DNA of 64,000 nt, from the NCBI GenBank assembly GCA_003993805.1, contig RSEF01000002.1, positions 89,132,045 to 89,196,044 of the forward strand. Direction: 5' to 3'. Positions 48,251 through 61,189 of this stretch are shown here, one piece after another; position 1 is the stretch's first letter, and every line of letters begins with the position of its first letter. The notes below the pieces were generated by a model, which worked only from the letters and a program-made list of their open reading frames with translations, did no database searches and had not been told where the DNA came from. Origin of the DNA: Himantopus leucocephalus. Lineage: Eukaryota > Chordata > Aves > Charadriiformes > Recurvirostridae. The position numbers and the translations under genes are program-made.

Positions 48251-51200
48251 CTGCTTCTACACTTTCTGTGATTCTCTTTTAGTGTTCTTCTAGGGTATCT
48301 GGATAAATCACTTTAGATAGGAGATTTTCTTTTGGTTTCCATTTGAGTTATTTTTTTTGCATTTATTTAGTTTGTCTGCTGAAGATACAATAGTTTAACT
48401 TTTAAGCAAGACTCTTATTGTTCATTCAGAGAAATTACTGAAATATATTTGTTGTTCCAAAGAATATGATTCATTTTAATACTGTAATTTTTAACTTAAC
48501 ATAGATGGGTGTTGGATGTATGTTTTTCTTCATTTTGAACAGAATAGATTCATTGTATAGTTTGAGTTGGAATTTTTTTCTTCTCTGGCTGGAATTTCTC
48601 TCCTCCCACTACCCCTTGAAAATGCCAGGAGAGATTGCATTTGAAGTTTTTGAAGCAGTTTACAAACATCAACAATGTAATGTTTAAAACACTGATATAG
48701 TTATTTACAATTGAGGTTTTACAAAAAGATGCCTGCCATCAGTTTGGAACTTGAGTTCAGATTTAGGGTTAAGTGTGCACCAAAGCCGTGTTTCTGTTCA
48801 GTCTGATTTTCTGTCAAATCTGTGTGGAGCTTTGTGCTCTGTGTATTTTTTTTAATTGAAGAATACAGTATGTGTTCAAACGTGAACTGTGACTTCCTCA
48901 TCGGAGTACACCGGGTCAAGTTCAAGTTGTACTTGCAAGTTCAGTCTTTAGTCTTGGCCACGCTGACTTTCACAGGGCTAAAAATTTCACTCTGTACATT
49001 TTGACTGCTCTGTTGGTCACTGTTACATAATTAAGGTTTATTTAGGTCTACTAGAATGTAGTCATGCTGAAGATTGGGAAATTAGAAACAAAATAAGCTG
49101 AGGCATTAAATTTATAGAGGTGCTTGAAAGACCATATTGGCAGCAGGATTTGTAAAAGCCATGCTTCTGTAAATAGTGTCGGCTTGCTATCAGAAACAGC
49201 CTGATGTGCTACCTTAAACCCTACCCCTTAACCTCTGCAGCTATGTTCTTTGCAGAGATGCATAGCAGTAGCTGATGTACTACCCATCCTTGTTTTCTCT
49301 AACACTAACGTTCAAATCCATGTTTCCTTTTTCCCCAGAATGAATAAACTTGAGTGTCTGTAATTTGGTTCAATGAATTTTATTGCCAGGTCAAGTAGAA
49401 TTATAATATTAATTAAAAACAGTACACAAAATGCTGAAGGTTGTGCCTTGTTTTGCCTTGTGAAAACTGGAGCTTCTTCTTAAGAAACGTAGGAAAGAAA
49501 AGATCCTAACAGGATAAACTTTAGCTGTGTAGGCCTTCATAGTGAATCAAATATCCAACATGGTATGCACATCATATTTGCACTGCTCATCTGAACTTCA
49601 TGGAAATATCAGCAAACTGTATCAAGCAGGAAGATACGTCAATTTGACAGAAGCAGTGGATAACAGTAACATCTTTAGGTAAACATGGTTTTGCACTTGC
49701 TTTCTAAAATAACACAGCCCATATGTGTCCGTCTGGTCTTTCAGAATTAAAAATTTAAAGTCTTAATCTTCTACTGACAAAACCCACATTGCTATTGTTC
49801 TGTTGGGACATTTTGTTTTGTCTATATGTGCTGAAGATTCAGGACACATTTTTCTCCTCTCTTTTCCACACTGAAATGACTTTTAACTTGAGGAGTTTTC
49901 CACCTGTCTTCCCCCTGTATATTACCAGCAGGCTGTGTTGAATATCTGAATTTCCATTTTTTGGGACACACACCCGCCCAATTTCCTGAAGATTAGAAGA
50001 AAAAAATTAGCTATATATGGAAATGTTTGTCTATACTTGCTGTTTTCATTTAATCAGCAATAAGGCATATGTATGCATTACTGAACTATGCAAGAGCCTT
50101 AGGGACCAAAGTACAACAGTTTGAACTACTCAGCTTTCTTCAGATGCCTTTGGAATATATTTCATTTACAGCCTGCTCTGTTACTGTCTCCTTCAGCAAT
50201 GGAACCCAGGGCTATAGGACTACAAGTACACTTGATTTCAAAGATGGCACTTAGCTTTGCCATGAGTGTGCCTGTGCTTATTTCTCGTCCAGACAATATT
50301 ACTCCTTTGGCATATGTTGTCATGAACAGGGTTTTCCCAGAGAGTATGCCATTTGGTTAGCTTGCCAAGCATATGTACTTATATATAGTTACAGTAGTTT
50401 ATTCTAGTTGGGTTCTTGTATGTGCTGTTAACTATGATATCCAGAAATATTATATATTTTTTAATATTTAATATCTTTATTTAAACCTATGCATTTCGTG
50501 GATGTTGAAGAAAGAAGAAATTTTATTTTCAGTTATGCTAGTAATGGTATTAGTGGTTTTGTGGTGCAGTGGTAAAATTGTTAACATATAAGATTGGAGA
50601 GGTCTAGCTAAGGTTTATCCTAACTAAAAGAACATTCAACTAGAAGCTAACAGTCTGTGATTATTTCCAACTCACCACTCCTGAGCTAAGGTAATACCGG
50701 GTGTGACACTCTTACAGGCTCCACCAAAAGCCGTATCTCCATATTGTCACGTTATTTACCGTTTGATTCCTCCTTAGAAGTGTGACAGTTAGCAAGCTCC
50801 TTAAGGAGTCCATCCCTCCAGGGATGGATACCTGGCTTTGCTAACGTTGAAATGATTGTTTTACTTCACCTCTTTCTTTTTTTCTGAAACATTACGTGGG
50901 CTGGGACTCTGCGATCACTTGCAGAGAACAGGGGAGCAGAGAGGGAGATGTTGTCCAAATGTAGTCTCACCTTGACCACAGTTAATAAAGCTTCTGCCTG
51001 ACTTGTCCTAAATTTTACTTGCATTATTGTGCACTCAGAGCCCCCAGATTCTCCGACCATGATCTGCTTGCAGAGATGTGTTGTATGTTTTTCTCAGCTT
51101 TTGTGGAAAACTTGAAGAACTGTCACTTTTGGCTTCTGAATTTCCCATCTCCAAAGTCTGTTGATTTTGTTTTCCAGAACTTTCAGTGCCTGAGAAATGT

Positions 51201-53170
51201 ACTTAATTTGCTTGATTTGTGACATTGTGTAATTTTTGCAGTTCACATCTTTCTCCTTCAAATTACTCTTTTACCATGGACTTAGAGCCAATTGAAAGCT
51301 GGGTATTCTGTCACTGAAAATTGATTCATTGGTAAACATTTCATCTTTAATCCAAACTTTCTGTCTTCTTTCTTCCTGCTGTTCATGCTTATCATATTCT
51401 TCTTGGTTCCGTTTTGGCAAGAACTTTCCTTCAAACTTTTTTAAGCACCCATATTCCACTAAGTTTCTACTCTGACCTCCTACTGGTAACTCTTGTGTTT
51501 CTCCAGGCATTTGAAATTTTTTGCGGTGCTTAGAGATAATATATTCAGTATTAGGTACTTGTATCTAGTGCCATATAACATAGATTCAGTGTGTCCTAGT
51601 GGATTGATTAGGAAATTAGGTTGGTCATCCAAGAGCAGCCTTTTGCACTGTGATCTCCATTATGGACGTAAATTGCTTTTTGCATTACAGATTCAAAAAA
51701 TTTAAGTCATTGCTGCCTTTTTGTCTGACACATTGCTGCTTTTTTATCTAACTCAGTATGAGATTTCTTTCATGCTGCTAGATACAGTTTGTTATAAAAG
51801 CTAGGGTCATTCACAAGTGGATTCTTCCAGAAATTTTCAATATATTCCCCAATATGCTGTAGCTGTTCATCTGCAAAAGCAAATGCTGTAAATTGGAAAG
51901 TTTGGGGTGGAGGAAGAGAAGTAACGGCATTAGTTTTTATAAGTCTTTTTTTTCCTGAAATGGAAAAGCTCATTCTTGGGCTCATTGAAGCACAAATCAA
52001 GAGTACTGCATAGTATACGCTGAAGGCATTTTCCCCCTTAGTTTAAACAGGCTTTCACCCTATTATTTTTATTAATTATAGAGTCTGCTTGCTATTAATA
52101 TAGGCTCCATTAAAAGACAGGTACAAAACATTACCTATATTAAGTCTGAATGAATGGTCTTTCATTATTTCCTTGTAAGTAAAAATGAAAAAGCTGTGGT
52201 TTCAATAATTAAGCAGCAGTGGTCAGTTTAGAAAACTCAATTCTTCCTGGTAAAACATGAAGTGTTTTGTGGAATTTTTATCTAAAGAACATATGGATGT
52301 GCGCTGTCAAGGTGAAAGAATGCAGAGTGATTTAAAATGCACTTTGACTACACAGCATATACAGGCATTCAAGTATGTACAACTCTTGGCACATAAACTA
52401 CAAGCATACGACCTGCTCCACTGAACAGGAGAGTTCATAAGTCATAGCTGTTGAATGTTAAATATGGAAATAATTGGAATTAACTCATGCAGTGAAACTG
52501 CAGTAGTGCAGACTGGGCGTTACAGTCCTTGCGTAAATCTGTTGAAGCAGAGAGACAGCTCAAAAAGGAGGATAAATTGCTTCTGCTTTGCAGTACTCCG
52601 TTTCACCGTTGTCTTGTATGTGTCTGCCCATTGCTTCTTTCTCTGAATGGATGTTTTAGTGCTTCTGACTAGTGCTGCAGTCATACCTTGAGAAACTAAG
52701 ATCTCCATTTGATGCTTGAGATAAGTAACTGCAAAAACCACAACAGGGCACACTTGCCCACAGCGCAAGGCCTCTCAGCAGAGCTGACCTCAGGTGCTGT
52801 GGTGATGCAGCCCAACTCTGCTGGGGAGAGAGGTTCAGCCTTTCTTTGTGTTCCTAACTGTTTACCTTAATAAGACGCATGAAAAGGTAGCTAAATGGCA
52901 TCAAATATGACTGTGGTTATTTCTGCTGCAGCAGTAAGTACAATGAGTCATGAGGATGGCCAGCTTCGCTTCAGATTAAGACACTGAAAAACCATCAACA
53001 GCAAAACTACATTTCTAAGGAGAAAAAGCGTATAAGGCGATTATGGATAGAATCACCCTCAGCTAATCATCAGTATGCCTGAAGCACATATCTCAAGCAT
53101 GGGCTTAGATAGCTCTGAGGTTTATATTTCTGTATTCCCTGCATTTCTAACTAATTCCTGTTGGTTGCAG
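48251..53170 (+). other. SEMA5A: SEMA5A 47-kb intron, last segment
   Basis: AT-rich intron sequence leading to the exon at 53171. Several short open frames exist on both strands, none with a recognisable domain. No repeats or RNA genes could be named. Confidence 0.7.
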
Positions 53171-53233
53171 GCAGTGGAATGGCAATGTGATGAAGCTACT
53201 AAAAGAGCCTGTTACAGTAAAGGCAAATCAAAG
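53171..53233 (+). CDS. SEMA5A: SEMA5A coding exon (63 bp), sema domain
   Basis: Twenty-one codons read AVEWQCDEATKRACYSKGK followed by SK. This is the family segment around residues 91-111 with two conserved cysteines. The paralogue SEMA5B has a clearly different sequence here (ATEWASSEDTRRSCQSKG), so this exon is the best discriminator for 5A. The acceptor is TTGGTTGCAG ending at 53170, preceded by a CTAAC-like branch site near 53150; the donor is AAG|GTAAGC at 53234. Both ends are phase 0, so the exon is symmetric. It lies 47.2 kb downstream of the previous exon and 8.0 kb upstream of the next. An open frame from 53075 to 53353 runs through it, but the part outside the splice sites is intron. 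Confidence 0.95.
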
Positions 53234-56200
53234 GTAAGCGTGAGACAGCTGTTGTGCTTTAATAAAATTTGTATGTTAATGACAGGTATAAGTCGGGGTG
53301 TAAATATCTACCTTATGCATTTTTACTGTCTCCCTTTCCGAAGAGAATTGTAGGAAACGAGTCTGGCACTGATTTATAAGCAAAGGAATGAAAAACATAG
53401 GGAGTGTGAGGTGAGACATACAGTCACGTGATTCTTTTCTGAAATGATCAAGAACTTTAGTGTCCAATTTACTGTTTTGTCTCTACAACACGTCATACGT
53501 AATGGACTGTATTCTCACTTCATTTTCAGTGCTTTAAATCCTGGTTATCTGTGTACTTACTTTGTAAAATCCTCAATTTATTTCCTTCTGTATTAGATAC
53601 AGTTTTAGGAACTTCTATATTTCATATCTGCTGGTGCTAAAAAGAAAATAATATGAAATTCACTAACTTTTTAGGCATGGGACTTGATATATTTTTAGTA
53701 TTCAGAACCAATTCCTTATCTGCCCAATTACAAATTCTTTTATTCAGCACAGGTAAGTGTAATGCGAAGATGGAACCTGTATGGATGCTGTGTTCTTTTG
53801 TGGCTGTCCTAAGCTGAAGCTAGTTATCAAATTAGTTACAAACGCAGTTACAAATGTGTACAATTTATGTTTGTAATTACTATACTGTTTAATGATTAAA
53901 GTTAATTGAGTTAAAACTTAAAGGGAAAACACATCAACAGCAATAACTGCAAAAAAGCACACTTGCTTTCAGGACCCATGTTCAGTAGAACATACCAGCG
54001 TATGTGATTGATGTGCAAAACTCCAAAAACCCCAAGCTTCAAAAAGATATTCCAAAAGCTTCTACCATCTAGTAGAGGAGTCTCTTCTGCACAGTGATCT
54101 CATCACCGACTTTTTAACTTCTCCAATTAAACAGTTTGTTTCCAGCTTTTTTAACTAAGTGCTGGAAAATAAAGTTGCAGTGTACCATGGGCCTATCCAT
54201 TTCTGTTTGAGATTAAAGAGGAAGAATCACCTCACTTCAGAAGCAGGGCATGTTATACTGTGAGGAGAGAAAGAGGCAGAATTCCTTTGGGGGAAAAAAA
54301 AGCAAGTGTACTGAATATGCAGTGTAAAGCTTCATGCGTGTAAGATGATTGTCTTTATGAAGAAACATCTTTCGCTGTAGAAATGAGTTTACTGTACTGG
54401 GAAAAGGCATTAAGAATGGTGTTGCATTCTTTGTCCTCCTTTCCCTTTCTTTCCATCCCAGTGTAGGAAACAAATATTTAGGGATTACTGGTCACTAGCC
54501 ATTGAAGTGCAGGATTTCCTAGCTATATGGAAGGTATTAATAGCTAGAGAAAATAAATGGGTTGGATTTTACTTGAAGATTTCTAATTTGAGTAGACAAA
54601 CTCTGGTGACTCCAGTTATGTGTGAAGGCGTTAGTGGCACAAACAGGTTATAGATCAGAAGGCTTACTAGATGCTTACTTGTCAGTTTATAGAGAGAAAA
54701 GAAAGAACTTTTGGGACCCCATATTTTAAGCAAATGTTTCATTTTGAAAGTTGTTATCTCTCCCTAGATTTGTGCTGCTTCTTCATGTAATATAACCCTC
54801 AAGCCTTCATCCTTAGCTTTCAGATGGCAATACTCTGAAGTAAGAGACAAGTGACAACAGAGTATGAGGGATTGCATTGTCAGAGTAGAAACTATTGTGG
54901 TAGGAACGCAATGTGTAACTAAAAGTTTATGCCTTTGTTTTACACTGATTTTCCAAGTTTAAAACTGAGAATAACATTCAGCTTGTCTGTAAGTCGCAGT
55001 GCAGTGACTGTGATCTAACATGATGGATGAAAGTAATTGTAAATTTGAGACTACAGTAGCATACTTTTGAATATTATGTTGACAATACTGTTTGTGGTGT
55101 AAAGTCCACATTAGATTCAGCAATGCAGAAGCTTATGTTCCTATTAAACAATTTTGCTGGGAAGAATACTCAACAATGGTGAAATGCATTTGAGAATGGA
55201 CCTTAGTGTAGTACATACATGCAGATTTTCATTCACGCTCACCACACCCTTGTGAAGAAGCTGGTGATTAGAAGTTATGCTGTCACTGTAAAATATTATA
55301 TATATGTTATTCTAATAATGACCTCTGAGATTGTTTCTTAGTATTGTTATTAGTTGGATAAAGATTTAGTGTTTCATTTGCATCCATAGCCTTGTTCCTC
55401 ATTCACGATCTAGAAGAGAAGTATAGTCCTTATATTTCATTACATTCAAAGGTAATCCTGGGAGGAAATAGTTCTTTTCTTATTGTTACCATAGGGCTTT
55501 TTTTTGGTGTGCAGACTTTGTGGCCTGAAAGCTTCATGTGGGTGTTGCTGGAGAATGCAGAGGTATTCACTGAGGCAACCCACCCTGCTGGAACAACAAC
55601 TGTCTTTTTGAACTTTTCGTGCCTCTTTTGCTTTCACTGATGTGATTGAGGTTAAAATCAAAGGGTCAATTTAAGGCCTGAGAAAGGATAGCCTAATGAT
55701 GCCTTATGTCCAAGACTAAACAAGGTCATTATACTCTCTGTATAAGGAGGACTTCTGCGTGCAGATGAGGAAAGCACCTGATTGCTCCTCTTCCTTGTCA
55801 AACCGCAAAAGCCTTACCTTGGAAAAACTGGGAGGAATTCAGTTCAGTACTACAGAAAATTGTCCCTTTTCAGAGGAAGTCCCCTGGGAGACACAATTCC
55901 AGTTACTGTTATCAGAAAGACTGCATCCTTGCTTGTTGATGTAGAATAAACAGAGCTAGCCCAAACTGGGAAGTTACTGGAGGTTGCGTTTCTATAATAT
56001 TTCTTAGGATGACTTCAGATTTCAGGGCAGAGTTGTGTGACTGTAGGGAAGGGACAGGAAAGATTGGAGACAAAATATACAATGCCAGCCCAAACTGTGG
56101 TGACGGAGAGATGACAATTACAAGGATGACTGTGGGTAAGTTATTCATTCAAATCCTGGTTTCTCTTGAAGCTCTGCTGCCCACAGAGCAGCATGGGGGC

Positions 56201-56314
56201 GATGAGTTCAGGCAGCAAAACTAAAAGTCAAGTGTGCTCATGGAATGATGGAATGCCCTGAAACCAGAAGCTAGCTTTGAACCCTGAAGCAACTCTAGTA
56301 GTGTTGAGATAATG

Positions 56315-56374
56315 GTCAGTTAAACACAACTCTTNGTCAGTTAAACACAACTTTTTTTTTTTTTTTTTTTTTTT
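56315..56374. repeat. 17-bp direct repeat at a single N, then poly-T
   Basis: GTCAGTTAAACACAACT at 56315-56331 recurs at 56336-56352, starting right after the N at 56335. It runs into 23 T (56352-56374). The first copy ends in CTT just before the N, as a read failing in the T-run would. It is most simply an unmerged contig overlap. Confidence 0.88.
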
Positions 56375-56890
56375 CCCTCTTGAGAAAGGAGCTGCACAGA
56401 ATTTTTGCCTGTAGCCATTAGCAGTAGTTGTTGTTCTGAGGTTTATGCTTTAGGAGCCAACCAGGGAAAAGAGCTGAAGGGGAAAATATATGGGACATCT
56501 GTCACATTTGACAGTGTAATGTGCACTTGACTTTTGAAGGCTGATGTTTGTTACTGAGACTTCAGACATTTATCCACCAATTTAAGCTGTTGCTTAAAAT
56601 AACTAGTGGCTCCAGGAGTGAGCCAGACAAAATTACGTCCTTGTGGCCAGCAGGCGTTAGCATTTAGAAGTCTAGAACAACATACATGGTTAAGAGAATA
56701 AATTAGGCTATTCAGACTGGCACTTGTGGTAGCGACTGTTATAAAGAAAAAAATATAAATGCACATGGTAAAAATACAATAAAACAGAGAGACGTTAAAA
56801 AAATATATAATTGAAGTAAAGTCTCTTATACCTTTCTTACTTAAGATTCTAATGGCTGTCTGTGTTAGCATCTGAACTTTCAATAAAAGT

Positions 56891-58626
56891 AGAATCATAG
56901 AATCATAGAATGGTTTGAGTTGGAAGGGACCTTGAAGATCTAGTTCCAAGCCCCCTGCCATGGACAGGGACACCTGCCACTAGACCAGGTTTCTCAAAGC
57001 CCCATCCAGCCTGGCACCTCCAGGGATGGGGCGTCCACAACTTCCCTGGGCAACATGTTCCAGTGCCTCACCTCCCTAACAGTAAAGAATTTCCTCCTAA
57101 TATCTATTCTAAATCTACCCTCTCAGTTTAAAATTGTTACCCCTCATCCTATCACTACACTCCTCATAAAAATGTCCCTCACCATCGTTTCTGTAGGCCC
57201 CCTTTAAGTAGTGGAAGGCTGCCATAACGTCTCCCCAGAGCCTTCTCTTCTCCAGGATGATCAACCCTGACTGTCTCAGCCTGTTAGGCTGTTACCTCAT
57301 AGGAGAAGTACTCCAGCCCTCTGATCATTTTCGTGGCCCTCTTCTGGACCCACTCCAACAGGTCCACGTCCTTCTTATGTTGGGGTCTCCAGAGCTGGAC
57401 ACAATATACCAAGTGGGGTCTCAGGAGAGCAGAGTAGAGGGGCAGAATCACCTCCCTCGACCTGCTGGCCACACTTCTTTTGATGCAGTGCAGAATATGG
57501 TTGGCCTTCTGGACTGTGAGCACACATTGCTGGCTCCAGTTGAGTTTCTCATCAACCAACACCCCCAAGTCCTTCTGCTCAGGGCTGATCTCAGTCCCTT
57601 CTCTGCCGAGCCCTTATTTGTGCATGGGATTGCCCTGACCCACGTGCAGGACCTTGCACTTGGTCTTGTTGAACTTCATGAGGTTTGTACAGGCCCATCT
57701 CTCAAGCCTGTCAGGTCCCTCTGGATGGCATGTCAACCATACCACAAGCTTGGTGTCATTGGCAAATTTGCTGGGGGTGCACTCAATCCCACTGTCCGTG
57801 TCACCAACAAAAACGTTAAACAGTATTGGTCTGAGTACCGACCCCTGAGAAATGCCACTCATCACTGCTTGCCACTTGGACATGGAGCTGTTGACTGCAA
57901 CTCTTTGAGTGTGACCATCCAGCCAGTTCCTTATCCACCAAGTGGTCCATCTGTCAAATCCAAGTCTCTCCAATTCAGAGACCAGGATGTTTTGTGGGAC
58001 AGTGTTAAATGCTTTGCACAAGTGCAGGTCGATGACGTCAGTTGCTCTCCCTTTCTCAACCAACACTGTAACCCTGTCACAGAAGGCCACCAAATTTGTC
58101 AGGCTTGATTTGTGTTTAGTGAAGCCTTGTGGCTGTCACTGATCACCTCCTTATTTTCTATGTGCCTTAGCGGACTTTCCAGGAGGATCTGCTACATGGT
58201 CTTTCTGGGCACAGAGGTGAGACTGACTGGCCTGTAGCTCCCCAGGTCTTCCTTTTTTCCCTTTTTGAAAATGGGGGTTATGTTTCCCCTTTTCCAATTA
58301 GTGGGAACTTCATCAGACTGCCATGACTTCTCAAGTATGATGGATAGTGGCTTAGCAACTTCATCCTCCAGTTGCCTTCGAACCCGCAGATGAATCTCAT
58401 CAGGTCCCATGGATTTGTGCACCTTGAAGTTCCTCAGATGGTCTTGAACTTGATCTTCTACAGTGGGCAGTGCCTCATTCTCCCAGTCCCTGCCTTTGCC
58501 TTTTGTGACTTGGGCAGTGTGGCTAGAGCCCTTGCCAGTGAAGACTGAGGCAAAAAAGTAGTTGAGTACCTCAGCCTTATCCATGGCCCGGGTGACCAGG
58601 TCTCCCATTTCATTCTGGAGAGGACC
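56891..58626 (-). mobile_element. CR1 LINE, 1.7 kb, with broken reverse transcriptase
   Basis: This is the longest mobile element in the window. Its 3' end is at 56891 (complement of the repeated ATTCTATGATTCT tail) and the truncated 5' end near 58626. On the minus strand ORF2 is split into three open pieces. 58608-58192 reads [37 protein letters not shown] and [10 protein letters not shown]. 58093-57614 covers RT motifs A to C. 57568-57284 reads LVDEKLNWSQQC to [13 protein letters not shown]. Motif A reads DLHLCKAFN, where the family has an aspartate at the H (58022-58024). Motif B reads SGISQGS. Motif C reads FAND (57755-57766) for the usual FADD. Frameshifts separate the pieces and both catalytic positions are altered, so the element is inactive. 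The 283-codon + strand frame at 57257-58108 is its antisense. Confidence 0.96.
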
Positions 58627-59633
58627 ATGTTAAAAAGTATTAAAAAATTAAACACATGTGTGTTTAAAATGTCAACCTATACAAGAAACATCGCTGCAAA
58701 TGGATAACCATGTGCAGCCGGATTGTCCTTGAACTGTCAAGTTGATCTTAAACAGCAACCTAGCCTGCTTGGCTGCTGAATTGTTTCTACTGGTTGCATT
58801 TTGTTTCAGGTATACTAATATAAAAGTAGAAAGTACTTGCTAAATGAATTTCTTTCAGAGATATTTTTATAGGAGAATAGGAAAGTATATGGCATAGAAG
58901 TCAAGATAAAATGGAGATTAAGATTCATAAAAGATGGCCACTAAACCTACCACCACCCTCCAAACTTAAAAACCTTTGGTTTTGAAGTCCTTTGCATTCA
59001 CCAATGCCACTTCTACAACACACATCTCTTTTGACCCTCTAAACAGTGAATCAGTTCAGCTGAGCTTGACTCCAGAGCTAGAAAAGTGACTCTGAACAAT
59101 TCAAATAACTAAATAACTGAGTTCTTTTTCAATATGTTTTTAGGTGTTGATAGGTTTATTCATGACTGGTTTTTTTAAATTTGTTTTGTATTATTGTGGA
59201 TTTTTCATATGAAGAAAATAAACAAATATAAAAGCTGTTCTTTCAGTTTTGATTTTGTTGTACTATGTACCCAATAAAAATTTGATATAAGATATCTGCC
59301 CTGTTGCAGTAGGGATTGTTGTGAAGTTGGCACAGGACTTGGGAACATTAAAGAGAAGAATCTTGTGAATCCTAGGAATGTCAGCGTTTAAAAAATTAAC
59401 ATTATTTTTGAACAGAAAGAGTGGGTGATGAGCGTGCAAGTAATTTGGAAATGGCACTATTTCAGGGAGCTCTGGAATATGAAGAGGAGAGGTTGGATGG
59501 GTTGTAATGTCAGAACCCACTTATTTTTCCTACACTTACATTCCATGACTTGCTGCAAAGGGCAGGATGGAAACAGCCCAAAGAATAAATTACTGTGTTA
59601 TATTCTATGAACGTCCCTGAACAGCCTTCCCGC

Positions 59634-59681
59634 AAAAAAAAAAAAAAAAAGGAGGAATTGCCTTTTTTTTTTTTTTTTTTT
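59634..59681. repeat. A17/T19 snapback homopolymers
   Basis: Seventeen A (59634-59650) and nineteen T (59663-59681) are separated by 12 bases (GGAGGAATTGCC). The two runs can pair into a hairpin. It could stem from two oppositely oriented poly-A insertions or from homopolymer expansion. Confidence 0.85.
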
Positions 59682-61189
59682 AGTGTAGTTAAAACAATCT
59701 GCAACAGGAAAACTGCCCAGAAGTGAAATAATTACTTTTTAAAAGTCTTGTTGCACTGCCCAACTCTGTTATATGGTTTCATGTTGGCTTCTGTTTGGTT
59801 GAAGGAATATTAAGATGACAGTTTTGGTAAGTTCAAGATAAGATTTATTTTTACCCAATGGGAATCAAATCTTAATTTGATGTTTGACACTTATCTTTAA
59901 AGGCTCAAAGAGGACTATTAAAAAGATACATTTTCATGTGAGACTAATGCAAATGTGGGGTTTGGGGGTATTTTTTCAAAGACATAGGGCTCTTTGCGAT
60001 TTTAACTTTATTTTGTATAAGGAAAGATACAGGTTATAAATTCTGAGAGTTTTCTCAGAGATCTCTAAAGTATTTTTCCCATCTTGCTTTGCAGTCTATT
60101 TTGTGCCTGTTCAATTTATTCAGGGTTATATTTCTTGTCTTCCAGGATGAGAGTCTATTTTCCAGATAAACAAGCAATACTTTTAATATAACTGTGGGTC
60201 AGATAATGGGACTTCTGCACCATTACTACTGCATGGATTTACTTACATGATTCCGCTTAATATCGGTTGAGTAGCTGTATTTTCACAAGTTTTTTTAATG
60301 CTTTACACAAGACTATCTTGTGAGTGAATGCTAAAGAGCGTTCAAGTGGAAGGTTCCTGGAAACTTTATTTTTTCCAAGCGTATTGTTGATCTTGTTCAT
60401 TTTATTAGATAGGGACATTCATTTTTGCAGGAGGAGTGTTTCCATCTCTCCTACATAGAGTTCTCGGAGATTTTTAGTACTTCAGAAGGCTCTCTCTCTG
60501 AGTAAACACTAGAAATTGCTGTTGGTTTCTAGCTTCTGAAATGAGGGAAATGAACATCATAAAGCCTTCACACATTCCAATGGGGTAAAAAACGTATAAG
60601 ATTATTCTTCAGGGGTGAGCATCTATGTGTTGAGGTAATGACATTTCTTGAGAAGCTTCAAATTAACAGAACCATAGATGCTTGAAATAAAACATATTGT
60701 GCAAATTATGGAACTAGTAGTGACAAATCTACATCTGGACATCTCCAGAATTTTATTTGTACTGTTTTCAACATACTCGTGTTGCTGACAACCTTTTTTT
60801 TTTTCTCCTATTTTCCTTCCAACTTCCTCCCTTGGCCTGGTCTGCCTTCGAAAACACCATCTGATCTCTTGAGACAGTGGTGTATTATTTAAGTCAGCAT
60901 CTATCACTTCAGAGTTTAGCTAAAAATTTGAAATATACACTTAGAAGAAATCTTCAGTACTGAAGAGGTTTATTGTTATCCTATTAAGAACTTTTCACAA
61001 AGATTGATGGATGCAGGTGGTGTAGTTAGGAAATCTATGTATAACATGATTGCTAATAATACATCAGGTATGCTTAAACCTTGTTCCCCTAAATTTTTCT
61101 GTGGACACATAACCATGGAAAGCAAATTGTAATTAGTCTCCCTTATACTTTGAAGTATCACTGAATGTTCTGTCCTTTCTTCATGGCAG

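Larger units (their letters stand above)
53234..61189 (+). other. SEMA5A: SEMA5A intron (8.0 kb)
   Basis: A phase 0 intron. It holds the longest CR1 copy (56891-58626), a single N at 56335 between two 17-bp copies, a T23 run at 56352-56374, and an A17/T19 snapback at 59634-59681. A possible cryptic exon with a strong donor lies at 56008-56135 but would carry an in-frame stop. The rest is unique sequence without a recognised gene. Confidence 0.8.

Noticed and set aside
56551..56973. 140-codon minus-strand open frame
   Set aside because: It starts inside the CR1 tail and continues into AT-rich intron; no domain is recognisable.
57257..58108. 283-codon + strand open frame, the longest in the window
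   Set aside because: It is the exact antisense of CR1 ORF2 on the minus strand; the minus-strand reading gives clear reverse-transcriptase motifs.
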